The translations under genes and the position numbers were made by a program. Below are positions 41,401 through 49,674 of a stretch of 49,847 nt of DNA, piece after piece. Below the pieces are notes generated by a model. The model did not search any database. It saw only the letters and a program-made list of their open reading frames with translations, and was not told the origin of the DNA. Source of the DNA: Desulfobacter curvatus DSM 3379. GTDB taxonomy: Bacteria; Desulfobacterota; Desulfobacteria; Desulfobacterales; Desulfobacteraceae. The stretch's first letter is position 1; every line of letters starts with the position of its first letter. The stretch covers positions 1 to 49,847 of the forward strand of contig NZ_KB893064.1 in the NCBI RefSeq assembly GCF_000373985.1, given 5' to 3'.

Positions 41401-42143
41401 ACGAAACAATCATCAATGTCCGGCACCTTTTTGCCGGATACAACAACAACGCCATTATGGAAGATCTCAACTTTGATATCCAAAGTGGAGAGGTGTTTGT
41501 TATCCTCGGCGGTTCCGGCTGCGGCAAAAGTACGGTGCTCAAACACATGATCGGCCTGGTGCCGCCGGTGTCAGGCCAGGTTTTCATCCATGGCGAAGAT
41601 ATGATAACCGCCCAGGGTGAGGCACGCAACCGCCTGCTTGCAACCATTGGCGTAGCGTTCCAGAACGGTGCGCTGTTCGGCTCCATGACCGTGCTGGAAA
41701 ATGTCATGCTGCCCCTCATAGAGTTTACGGATCTTCCCCGGGAAGCCATTGAAGCCATTGCCCGGGTCAAACTGGATCTGGTTGACATGGGGCATGCCCT
41801 TTATCTTCTGCCCGACGAGTTGAGCGGCGGCATGAAAAAAAGGGCAGCCATTGCCAGGGCCATGGCTCTTGATCCGGCTATCCTGTTTTTAGATGAGCCC
41901 TCTGCCGGACTGGACCCCCTAACCTCGGCCGAACTGGACCGCCTGATCCTGGAACTGGCAGGGTCCCTTAACATCACCTTTGTCATTGTCACCCATGAAC
42001 TTGAAAGCATTCTGACCATTTCCGACCGGGTGATCATGCTGGGCAAACAGGAAAAAGGCATCATTGCCCAGGGCGATCCCAAAAAGCTCAAAGCGGATCA
42101 GTCAAACCCATATGTATATAATTTTTTTAACCGGAACCCCTAA
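41397..42143 (+). CDS. mlaF: MlaF-type ABC ATPase
   Basis: A 248-residue ATPase with Walker A LGGSGCGKST, the MlaF-type signature LSGGMKKRAAIARA, Walker B ILFLDEPSAGLDP and switch VTHE. The KKR signature is typical of phospholipid importers of the Mla/Mkl group rather than exporters. It energises the STAS-MlaE permease encoded upstream (4-base overlap) together with the MCE protein downstream. Confidence 0.94.
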   Translation: MNETIINVRHLFAGYNNNAIMEDLNFDIQSGEVFVILGGSGCGKSTVLKHMIGLVPPVSGQVFIHGEDMITAQGEARNRLLATIGVAFQNGALFGSMTVLENVMLPLIEFTDLPREAIEAIARVKLDLVDMGHALYLLPDELSGGMKKRAAIARAMALDPAILFLDEPSAGLDPLTSAELDRLILELAGSLNITFVIVTHELESILTISDRVIMLGKQEKGIIAQGDPKKLKADQSNPYVYNFFNRNP

Positions 42144-42164
42144 TAAATTTTTGGAATCCAACCC

Positions 42165-43229
42165 ATGACCCAGAAAACCAATTATTTTAAACTCGGCCTT
42201 TTTGTCATCCTGGCCTTTGCACTGACTGCGGCCATGCTTATTGCCTTTGGTGCAGGCCAGTTTTTCAAGACAGAAACCCTTGCCGAAACGTATTTTAACG
42301 AATCGGTCCAGGGATTGAACATCGGATCGGAAGTTAAATACAAAGGGGTAAAAATCGGTGCCGTAAAATCCATTACCACCCCCACAAAGGTTTACGACAT
42401 TGCCTCAAATTATGTGTTGGTCACCTTTTCCATGTCCGAAGACTGTTACGTGGGACAGACCGGGAAAAATCCCAGAGAACGGATGAAAAAAGCGGTAGAC
42501 GACGGGCTTTCCGTATTTTTATCCTTTAACGGCCTGACCGGATCGGCATATCTGGAGACCGATTATAAGAAAAACGGACCGGATGACCTTGAAATTTCCT
42601 GGACCCCGGAAAACCTTTATGTGCCGTCCAGGTCCAGCAACATCAAACAGGTATCGGATGCAATCACCCGGGCCATGGAAACCTTGGGTTCCATGGATTT
42701 CAAAGAGATGAAAAATGATTTTTCGGACCTTCTCAAGGGCCTGAATATCACAAAGGTATCGGCCCAGGCAGAAAGCCTTCTCAAGGAACTTCGTCAGACC
42801 AACAAGGACCTGGCCAAACTCCTGACATCCGGCCGGATGAAACAGCTGTTGGCGGATGCCGGCTCATCAATGGCAGACTTTAAGCAGATTGTTCAGGCAG
42901 CAAAAATTCCCATCAAACAGACCCTGGCAGATATCAATAAGGCATCGGGCAGCTTCAAACGCATGGCTACCGGGCTGGAACAAGGCTATGAAGTGAAATT
43001 GACTGAAATGTCCGATAAAATGGATACGGTTTTGGCCAACCTTGAAAAAACATCCCGGTTACTTGAAAACATGATCTGGACCAATGCCGACGTCATTGAA
43101 AAAACAATCGGCAACCTGGAGAATACCACTGAAAACCTCAACCAGTTCACCCGGGAACTGCGTGAGTACCCGGGCAGCATTCTCATGAACGCCCCACCTA
43201 AAGCATCAACATCAGGAAAGGAGAAATAA
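42165..43229 (+). CDS. mlaD: MCE-domain (MlaD-type) lipid-binding protein
   Basis: A 354-residue protein anchored by one N-terminal helix (KLGLFVILAFALTAAMLIAFG). The MCE domain (ESVQGLNIGSEVKYKGVKIGAVKSI...) follows at about 40-150. The C-terminal half is long and coiled-coil-rich (KLTEMSDKMDTVLANLEKTSRLLEN), longer than E. coli MlaD (183), like the extended MCE proteins that form tubes across the periplasm. It shuttles phospholipid to or from the MlaEF complex. Confidence 0.93.
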   Translation: MTQKTNYFKLGLFVILAFALTAAMLIAFGAGQFFKTETLAETYFNESVQGLNIGSEVKYKGVKIGAVKSITTPTKVYDIASNYVLVTFSMSEDCYVGQTGKNPRERMKKAVDDGLSVFLSFNGLTGSAYLETDYKKNGPDDLEISWTPENLYVPSRSSNIKQVSDAITRAMETLGSMDFKEMKNDFSDLLKGLNITKVSAQAESLLKELRQTNKDLAKLLTSGRMKQLLADAGSSMADFKQIVQAAKIPIKQTLADINKASGSFKRMATGLEQGYEVKLTEMSDKMDTVLANLEKTSRLLENMIWTNADVIEKTIGNLENTTENLNQFTRELREYPGSILMNAPPKASTSGKEK

Positions 43230-43235
43230 TTTGTT

Positions 43236-43895
43236 ATGAACAGCCTTCGCCCCTTAACAGGTTTGCCTCTTTTCGTGATGATAACCTGCATATTAACGGC
43301 TGCCGCCTTTTTGGCCGGATGCGGGATTAAAAATGATTACACCAAAAAACAGATGTTCAGGCTTGATGCCGGCGACAACAGTCCTGCTGACCAAAGCAAT
43401 CGGTCAACCGGAGCCCCGCTGGTGGTCAAACGCCTGGATATTTCACCGGAATTCAACGGCGCGGGATTTGTCTACCGGGTGGGTGAAAACCGGTTTACCC
43501 AGGATTATTATAACACATATATGACACCACCGGCCCGCATGATCAGTGATGTGATGCTTGAAGCCCTGGTCAACTCGTCCCAGTTTGCCCCGGCCCCCAA
43601 CAACCGGATTCCGGACGATATCTTCCAGTTATGGGGTAAAATCACAGCGCTCTATTGTGACCGGCGCAATGCCTCCCACGTATCGGCTGTGGTGACCATG
43701 GCGCTCAACCTTGACCGGCTGAACAAAGAGGGATTCACAAAGGTTTTGTCAAAAACCTATTCCCGGCAAATCCCCCTGGGCAAAAATACCAGTCCCCAAG
43801 CTTATATCCAGGCCCTTAATCGTGGATTAGCCGAAATTGTCAAAGATATCCTGTCGGATTATCAAAACGTAACAATCCAAGCGGATAACCAATAG
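43236..43895 (+). CDS. ABC-type transport auxiliary lipoprotein (PqiC-like)
   Basis: A 219-residue lipoprotein with a signal peptide ending in the lipobox FLAGC (Cys29). The body matches the transport auxiliary component family found with MCE operons (VKRLDISPEFNGAGFVYRVGENRFTQDYYNTYMTPPARMISDVMLEAL). It sits in the outer membrane or periplasm and probably docks the MCE tube. AAGGAGA lies upstream; it begins seven bases after the mlaD-type gene. Confidence 0.85.
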   Translation: MNSLRPLTGLPLFVMITCILTAAAFLAGCGIKNDYTKKQMFRLDAGDNSPADQSNRSTGAPLVVKRLDISPEFNGAGFVYRVGENRFTQDYYNTYMTPPARMISDVMLEALVNSSQFAPAPNNRIPDDIFQLWGKITALYCDRRNASHVSAVVTMALNLDRLNKEGFTKVLSKTYSRQIPLGKNTSPQAYIQALNRGLAEIVKDILSDYQNVTIQADNQ

Positions 43896-43914
43896 TTTTT
43901 TAGGATGTTTTTAT

Positions 43915-44679
43915 ATGAAATTTCGACCCTGCATTGATCTTCGGAACGGCAAAGTGGTCCAGATTGTGGGCGGCACCCTGTCCGACAAAACCCAGGACAG
44001 CCTTGTCACCAATTTTGAAAGCGCGCGGACTCCGGAACAATTTGCACGGATGTACCAGGCGGACCAGCTATTCGGCGGTCATGTCATTGCCCTTGGACCG
44101 GGCAATACCAAATCAGCACTTGAAGCGCTGCAAGCCTTCCCCGGAGGTCTCCAGATGGGCGGCGGCATTAATCCTGAAAATGCACACACCTTCCTGGACG
44201 CCGGCGCATCCCATGTCATTGTCACCTCGTATGTTTTCTCCAAAGGCCGCATGGACATGGACAAGCTCAAAAACCTGGTGAATGCCGTGGGCAAAAACCG
44301 CCTGGTTCTTGACCTGAGCTGCCGGAAACGGGACGGACAATTCTGGATTGTGACGGACCGCTGGCAAAATTTCACCGAAATGGCCGTAACCCCGGCTACT
44401 CTGGAACATATGTCAGCATTCTGTGACGAATTTTTAATCCACGGCGTGGATGTGGAAGGCAAAATGCAGGGTATCCAAAAAGAACTGGTAGAGCTGCTGG
44501 GGGAACACAGCCCCATTCCTGCCACCTATGCCGGAGGGGCAAGCCGGTTCTCAGACCTGGGCCTTGTAAAATCCCTTGGCAAGGGCCGTGTGGACCTGAC
44601 CATCGGCTCAGCCCTTGACATCTTTGGCGGCACCATCCCTTACCAACAGGTGGTGGGCTGGCACAAGGATCAAATCTGA
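43915..44679 (+). CDS. hisA: HisA of the eukaryotic type (ProFAR isomerase)
   Basis: A 254-residue (beta/alpha)8 barrel enzyme of histidine synthesis that isomerises ProFAR to PRFAR. It opens with FRPCIDLRNGKVVQIVGGTL and carries VIALGPGN, LQMGGGIN, LVLDLSCRKRDGQFWIVTDRWQ, EFLIHGVDVEGK, YAGGAS and VDLTIGSALDIFGG. These lines match yeast HIS6 and plant HisA closely rather than the usual bacterial HisA; the catalytic Asp near the start and an Asp in DVEG are kept. It begins 19 bases after the lipoprotein gene and may be transcribed with the Mla operon. No other his gene is nearby. Confidence 0.9.
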   Translation: MKFRPCIDLRNGKVVQIVGGTLSDKTQDSLVTNFESARTPEQFARMYQADQLFGGHVIALGPGNTKSALEALQAFPGGLQMGGGINPENAHTFLDAGASHVIVTSYVFSKGRMDMDKLKNLVNAVGKNRLVLDLSCRKRDGQFWIVTDRWQNFTEMAVTPATLEHMSAFCDEFLIHGVDVEGKMQGIQKELVELLGEHSPIPATYAGGASRFSDLGLVKSLGKGRVDLTIGSALDIFGGTIPYQQVVGWHKDQI

Positions 44680-45125
44680 TCCATTTATATCTAAAGGAAG
44701 CGGCAAAAGGCGGCGCATCAAAATACTGTTTGCATTGGCTCGGAATAATTCCGATTTGGGCTTTGGTTATACCTTATTTATACCTTATTAGGTTAGTACT
44801 TAGGTTCAACATTTTATGTTAATGAACTCGAAACAACTCAAAGAAAACCCACTTTATACATCAATAAAATTTAAACCTCGGCATCATCAATATCAAAAGA
44901 AATCAACACAGCGTCAATAAAAGACTTAGGCTTAAATAATACCATTTTGTGGGGTTTCAGATTCCTGCTTTCAAGGGAGCGACTGAGAATTATTGCAGTA
45001 AGCTCACGATTTCGTTTTTTAAATACCTGGCGTATCATATTTACATCCGGTTGGTTGGCTGTTATTGAAATCTTATCATGTTTTTATTCTTTTATAGAAA
45101 ATAACACTTAACCACTTATTATACG
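44680..45125. other. AT-rich intergenic region with one possible small gene
   Basis: About 446 bases. Apart from the 55-codon minus-strand frame listed next, nothing is supported. It marks the beginning of a visibly AT-richer accessory segment. Confidence 0.5.
44871..45038 (-). CDS. possible small protein or gene fragment
   Basis: A 55-codon frame from ATG 45038 to TAA 44871. The residues include RQVFKKRNRELTAIIL and KPKSFIDAVLISFDIDD and have a protein-like composition. The frame stays open about 14 codons upstream of the ATG (ISITANQPDVN), which suggests a longer original gene cut by decay. No family recognised and no ribosome site seen. Confidence 0.3.
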   Translation of the reverse strand: MIRQVFKKRNRELTAIILSRSLESRNLKPHKMVLFKPKSFIDAVLISFDIDDAEV

Positions 45126-45596
45126 ATGAAAACGAACAAAACAGATTTTAATTTAAGAGATGCAACTAATGATGATATCGAATTCATTTTTCAGTTAAGG
45201 ACACAAACTATGAAAAAAGATTTCGATAACACTTTTGGCTGGGATGAAGATGAGCAAAGGAAGAGAGCAGCGGATGAGATACAGCATGCTAAAGTAATAA
45301 TGATAAATCAAACAGATATCGGTGTCATTAAGGTAATTCACAGGATCAAGGAACTGCATTTACACCAAATGCAAATCTTACCTAACTATCAAGGGAAAGG
45401 CATCGGTTCTCAACTCGTTAGTCAAGTGCTTGAACGTGCGAAAAACGAGAATGTCCCTGTAACACTTTTGGTTTTAAAAGGCGCAGCTGCAAAAAGGATT
45501 TATGATCGTTTTGGTTTTTCTGTAGTAAATGAATATGAGAATAATTATATGATGCGTTGGCAGCCCGAAAGCTTTGATGAAAATAATGATGGATAA
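45126..45596 (+). CDS. GNAT-family N-acetyltransferase
   Basis: A 156-residue enzyme that transfers acetyl from acetyl-CoA to an unknown amine. The acetyl-CoA-binding segment QILPNYQGKGIGSQLVSQVLE carries the Q-x-x-G-x-G/A loop. A C-terminal AAAKRIYDRFGFSVVNE motif is typical. It lies in AT-rich DNA with codon use unlike the core genes, so it was probably acquired. No ribosome site is obvious before ATG 45126. Confidence 0.88.
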   Translation: MKTNKTDFNLRDATNDDIEFIFQLRTQTMKKDFDNTFGWDEDEQRKRAADEIQHAKVIMINQTDIGVIKVIHRIKELHLHQMQILPNYQGKGIGSQLVSQVLERAKNENVPVTLLVLKGAAAKRIYDRFGFSVVNEYENNYMMRWQPESFDENNDG

Positions 45597-45983
45597 CGAA
45601 TACAGGCAGGCCGTCCCGTGGATAGTAGCAGTTTTTGAAAATACTCGGTTTTTGAACCATTATCAGGAATCGCAGCCCCCCAAATGGTACAGAAACGCTG
45701 TGGTGCTTGTCATTGAAGGTGGTGGCTACGTTTGTTATTCCTGCCTGATTTCAAACTGGGCGTAGCGAGCCTGAATACCATAAGTCCTTGGTCAACTATG
45801 TGGTAAATTGAAAAAAATTGCACGTCTTCCCAGATGTTGTTAATGATTTCATCATTGATTTTTTAAACAGTTATGCATATCAGATTATTCTCACTTTTCG
45901 GATGTTATCCCGTTAGATAAGTGAATATGAAAGATAAACGGAAATCACAGATCAACTTGTTCGGCATCGGAATGAGGAAAAAT
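45597..45983. other. intergenic region behind the first acetyltransferase
   Basis: About 387 bases. A forward frame at 45574-45765 (ending WYRNAVVLVIEGGGYVCYS...) overlaps the acetyltransferase stop and is probably a leftover or chance; not called. A GTTAGAT heptamer at 45912-45918 precedes the next gene. Confidence 0.45.
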
Positions 45984-46277
45984 ATGTCAGTTTACATGAT
46001 TATTCAGTCATCAGTTAAGAATGAAGAGAAATATAATCAATACATTGCCCAAGTCTCTCCAATTGTTGAAAAGTATGGCGGTTGTTATCACGTTCGGGGA
46101 GAAAACATACGGTCATTAGGAAGCTGGAATCCTGAAAGAGTCATAGTTATTGAGTTTCAATCTGAAGATCAAATACAGAATTGGCTAAAATCACCGGAAT
46201 ATGCTGCCATTGCCCCACTACGTGAAGGAGGTGCAGATGCGCAGGCGATTATTGTTGAGGGGTATCAAAAAGATTAA
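45984..46277 (+). CDS. DUF1330-like dimeric alpha-beta barrel protein
   Basis: A 97-residue small protein. The opening SVYMIIQSSVKNEEKYNQYIAQVSPIVEKYGGCYHVRGENIRSLG and the VIVIEFQSEDQIQNWLKSPEYAAIAPLR segment match the DUF1330 family, a ferredoxin-like fold of unclear enzymatic role. I chose ATG 45984 because GAGGAAA stands six bases upstream; the frame extends to 45921 without a better site. Isolated in the AT-rich segment. Confidence 0.8.
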   Translation: MSVYMIIQSSVKNEEKYNQYIAQVSPIVEKYGGCYHVRGENIRSLGSWNPERVIVIEFQSEDQIQNWLKSPEYAAIAPLREGGADAQAIIVEGYQKD

Positions 46278-46414
46278 CAGTCTCGAACAACACTCCACAC
46301 TGGATTGGCAGGATTGGGCGGCCATATTTTTTTTATGGTGTATCGTTAAAACCTTTTTAACCACAGTTTCATTCCCTGCTTACCCGTATGGGTGAGCGTT
46401 CGGCAGAAAAATAT

Positions 46415-46906
46415 ATGAAAATAAGAAAAGCATCTAAAGTAGACAAAGAAAATATTTCGAACATGCATATTGCATCAATCAAGAAACTATGTTGCAACCA
46501 CTATACTCATGAGCAGTTGAACGCTTGGACCAGTGTCCTAACTCCTTCGGTATACGATCAAGCATTGAAGGAAAAAGTAGTTTTAGTTGCATATGATTCA
46601 CAACAGGATTTACTGGGACTCGGAATTTTAGATATTGAAAATTCAGAAATTAGCGCAATCTATATTAATCCTGATGCCGCCGGAAAGGGGATTGGAGCGA
46701 AACTCCTTAACGAACTTGAAATGACAGCTCGAAATAGCAAAATTTTTAGAATAACCGTTCATTCCACACTTAATGCAAAGGGCTTTTATTTAAAGTACGG
46801 CTATATAGATCAAGAATTAACGCTTCACAGTTTGCCGAATGGATCAAAGCTTGAGTGTGTACGAATGATCAAAGATTTGTCAGCGAATGCCAAACAACGG
46901 CATTGA
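46415..46906 (+). CDS. GNAT-family N-acetyltransferase (second copy)
   Basis: A 163-residue enzyme of the GNAT superfamily, with an N-terminal KIRKASKVDKENISNMHIASI, the acetyl-CoA site SAIYINPDAAGKGIGAKLLNELE and a C-terminal NAKGFYLKYGYIDQE motif. It is not a duplicate of the acetyltransferase at 45126, as it differs throughout. The start ATG 46415 lies shortly after a GTTCGGC heptamer; the frame extends to 46388. AT-rich and isolated, probably acquired. Confidence 0.86.
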   Translation: MKIRKASKVDKENISNMHIASIKKLCCNHYTHEQLNAWTSVLTPSVYDQALKEKVVLVAYDSQQDLLGLGILDIENSEISAIYINPDAAGKGIGAKLLNELEMTARNSKIFRITVHSTLNAKGFYLKYGYIDQELTLHSLPNGSKLECVRMIKDLSANAKQRH

Positions 46907-47293
46907 GAACAAAAGCAAAAAGCCGCTGGCACCTCATGCCGGACGTTAACGAGCACATTTATATCAAAATCCAACCTCTGATTAAATCCTGGAAAAGCGA
47001 TACGTCTATGATCAGTCGCTATTGATCAAATTTCCCGAACCCCAATATATGGTGTTTGATTTTTTTTGAAAAAATGAAAACTAATACCATAAATGCTCAC
47101 CTTGAAATTTTAAAAAATCTTTACACCATTATAGAATACTGATACGCTCACATCAATATATGGCTTGGTTATACGTTCTTATACGTTCTCATTTTTCATG
47201 TTATACAGTTAGCTAATCGATAATAAATATTATCCAGATCTGTTGGATCGAATTGTTAGGCTCATATAATCGAAAGAAAGAGGGGAATTAACC
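46907..47293. other. intergenic region before the DUF4157 gene
   Basis: About 387 bases with no gene. A 10-base direct repeat TTATACGTTC occurs twice in tandem near 47169-47188, and a GTTAGGC heptamer lies at 47255-47261. Confidence 0.45.
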
Positions 47294-49111
47294 ATGCACA
47301 CTTTCGCAGAAAAACCGAAGGCAGGTCATCAGCCTATCTCTGCCAAGGCTAAGGTTCCTGCTCGGTCACACTTCGGGCACAGCCATGAGGTGAATTCGAT
47401 CCTTCAATTGCAGCGTAAGATAGGGAATCAAGCAGCCCAGCAATTGCTGCAAAACAATTCTGAAGAACGCAACACCTTATTTACTGGTTCAACATCGCCT
47501 CACTTCAGGCACGATTTTAGCCGAATTTCCATCCATTCTCCTTCAGCGGGAGAGATACAGACGAAACTGGCAATCAACACGCCGGGGGATGAGTACGAGC
47601 AGGAAGCCGATGCTTTGGCTGAACGTGTTCTTGGTGAGCCGATTTCATATGCCGGCCCCAGTGATGAGTCCCGGCTCGTCGCCACCCCTGGTATTTGGGC
47701 TGAGAAAGGGTATGGTGCGCCGCTTAGTGATCACGATAACCGTTTCTTCTCGACACGTCTTGGTATGCCCCTTGATCATGTTCGCGTTCACACAGATGAG
47801 TCTGCTGAGCGCACCGCCAATGCGCTAAACGCATATGCCTTTACCGTCGGTCGCCATATCGGTTTTGCACCAGGAGAGTATGCACCAGTAACAAGCCGTG
47901 GACGTAGGTTGTTGGCCCACGAGTTGTCCCACGCGGTGCTGCATGAGGATACAGGGCGGATTCACATGGCCGCTCGCTATTCGAGTTCTGAACGAACAGC
48001 AATGAGCAGCGGTATCGTGACGGGCGGCACGCTGGATACCACGGTTGCCACCGAACGTGGATTTGTGCCCGGTGACATCGTGTTCAGGATGGGCAGTTCC
48101 AGCCTGGGCGCGATTATTAACGAGCCCGTGACTCATGGAGGTATCTACATCGGCAACGGTTTGATTCACGATATGGTGGGATTCGGTAATCGCAATGTGC
48201 GGCTAAGCGATTTCTATCTTGAAGCGGATGATCCCAGCGTCATTCGCATCATACGATTCTCAGGGCCAAATGCCACACTGATCATCAGGCGCTTATTAGC
48301 CAATATCAACTCGCGCAGTTTTCGGCTGCCGACCGATGCAAAACCGTGGAATCTGTTTAGTTCAGCAACCGACTACCGAACCGCAACCTGCCTTGAATAT
48401 TCACATGCGCAATTCCTTCATGCCATCAACGAGCTGAGTGCCGACACCCGGGTGCCTGCTGCTACCCGCAGTAACCTCCGGTCCGAGTATTTCTCAAGCG
48501 GATCGAGTTCTGCCAGGCACCTGATTTCACCTCGGTCCATATCCCAGTCCGGCACGCCCAATGCGCCGCCGGGACTTGTTGTTCATGGCTTGATTGGCGC
48601 AGCTGACTATCTGGCGGAGGATGTGGATTCCAGCGTGTTTGAGAATCGTTGGGAGGGCACAACGACGACCAGGGACTTCGGTACTTCGTGGTTTCCTAAT
48701 CTCGTTATGACTGCCACCTTGCAGACTTTCACCTACCGGTCTTTTGTAGACAGCCGGCGCTATTTCACCGATGTTACAGTGCCCGCGCTTTCCTCAAGTA
48801 CACCCGGCAGCCAGCTATTGATCGATGCTCATGCTGCGACTGGGGACGGCGATATCCGTAGTTTTGTCAGCAGTCATACTTCAACAGAGCTGAGGTCACT
48901 CCCGGTCGCCGAAAAAGTAAGAATGATCACGCGCCTGCTGGAAGGTTGGATTGCCGATGCGGATGTCGTTGCTGTCGAGTCCATTTGTTCGAGCGTTAGT
49001 ACGAGATCGGAGATGGTAACCATTGATGCCCGTATCCGGCCGAAGCTTTTGTCAATGACTTCGATAGGACAGCGAATGCGCGTGAGAATTGCGATTAGTC
49101 ACAGGCCGTAA
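47294..49111 (+). CDS. DUF4157 (eCIS core-type) protein with NlpC/P60-like C-terminal domain
   Basis: A 605-residue protein. An N-terminal low-complexity part has a conserved-looking LQLQRKIGNQAAQQLLQ (about 37-53). The DUF4157 domain (about 140-220) has GAPLSDHDNRFFSTRLGMPLDHVRVHTDESA, AYAFTVGRHIGFAPGEYAP and the zinc motif LLAHELSHAVLHED (His209, Glu210, His213). The following domain (about 255-370) resembles NlpC/P60 or LRAT hydrolases: GDIVFRMGSSSLG, THGGIYIGNGLIHD (His281) and TATCLEYSHAQFL (Cys366). DUF4157 proteins are often cargo of extracellular contractile injection systems. No injection-system genes are in the window. GAGGGGA lies upstream of ATG 47294. GC-rich relative to its flanks. 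Confidence 0.85.
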   Translation: MHTFAEKPKAGHQPISAKAKVPARSHFGHSHEVNSILQLQRKIGNQAAQQLLQNNSEERNTLFTGSTSPHFRHDFSRISIHSPSAGEIQTKLAINTPGDEYEQEADALAERVLGEPISYAGPSDESRLVATPGIWAEKGYGAPLSDHDNRFFSTRLGMPLDHVRVHTDESAERTANALNAYAFTVGRHIGFAPGEYAPVTSRGRRLLAHELSHAVLHEDTGRIHMAARYSSSERTAMSSGIVTGGTLDTTVATERGFVPGDIVFRMGSSSLGAIINEPVTHGGIYIGNGLIHDMVGFGNRNVRLSDFYLEADDPSVIRIIRFSGPNATLIIRRLLANINSRSFRLPTDAKPWNLFSSATDYRTATCLEYSHAQFLHAINELSADTRVPAATRSNLRSEYFSSGSSSARHLISPRSISQSGTPNAPPGLVVHGLIGAADYLAEDVDSSVFENRWEGTTTTRDFGTSWFPNLVMTATLQTFTYRSFVDSRRYFTDVTVPALSSSTPGSQLLIDAHAATGDGDIRSFVSSHTSTELRSLPVAEKVRMITRLLEGWIADADVVAVESICSSVSTRSEMVTIDARIRPKLLSMTSIGQRMRVRIAISHRP

Positions 49112-49188
49112 GAGAATGGTTGGTCAATTCTTGTCTTAATTGAAAAAGAAAACGCACGTACGGAGTCACCCAATAACCTCTACAATCT

Positions 49189-49437
49189 ATGTCAAGACCA
49201 CTTTGCTTAGAATTTCCAAATGCGCTTTATCACGTGACATCGCGTGGAGGCCGGCGCGGAAACATTTATGAAAACGATGATGATCGACTAAGGTTTTTAG
49301 AAATCCTTGAAACGGTTGTTGTTGATTACAACTGGTTGTATTATGGCTATTGCCTGATGGATAACCATTATAATTTCATCATTGAAATACTTGATGGCAA
49401 TTTGTCAAAAGGTATGCGCCAGCTCAATGGTGTTTAA
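49189..49437 (+). pseudogene. truncated REP-associated tyrosine transposase (Y1/RAYT)
   Basis: 82 residues match the N-terminal half of Y1 transposases (LCLEFPNALYHVTSRGGRRGNIYEND, LYYGYCLMDNHYNFIIE, SKGMRQLNGV). The frame stops right after the conserved LNGV, where relatives continue for 100 or more residues including the catalytic tyrosine. The HUH motif reads H-Y-N instead of H-Y-H. Both changes mark it as dead. Sequence beyond 49437 is unrelated mobile DNA. Confidence 0.85.
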
Positions 49438-49590
49438 CCGAGCGAAGATCAGCGAGGAGGCGGTTATAAAGCTATTCAAGAAGGCCGTGGCGAGCGCTCC
49501 GTACCTGAAGGTCAAGTAGTCCCAAGGCGCGGCTCTGGATCGCGCGCTCGACGACATTATCGAGATGTTCCCACCGGCCACCCAATCGGG
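49438..49590. other. unidentified mosaic segment between the transposase fragment and the intron end
   Basis: About 150 GC-rich bases. One forward frame reads KISEEAVIKLFKKAVASAPYLKVK then stops and continues open, which looks like part of a broken coding sequence of unknown family. It is probably the target DNA or debris of another mobile element. Confidence 0.35.
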
Positions 49591-49674
49591 ATAGGACTCC
49601 CCATCACTGAGGAGCCCTCCCACACCACCCGGCATACGGATCTCGTACCAGGGCGGTTCGGCTGATTTTATGAA
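49591..49674 (-). ncRNA. 3' structured RNA end of a group II intron
   Basis: On the minus strand, right after the reverse transcriptase stop, the RNA can form a hairpin with outer arms ACCGCCC and GGGTGGT, inner arms TACG and CGTA, and a following GGTGTGGGAGG segment. A second stem (GGCTCC with GGAGTC) and a CTATCCC end follow. This is the layout of domains V and VI. Exact domain borders and the intron end are approximate. Confidence 0.5.

Noticed and set aside
45912..47261. Integron attC sites
   Set aside because: Only GTT-type heptamers are visible; matching RYYYAAC partners and the long imperfect palindromes of real attC sites could not be found by eye.
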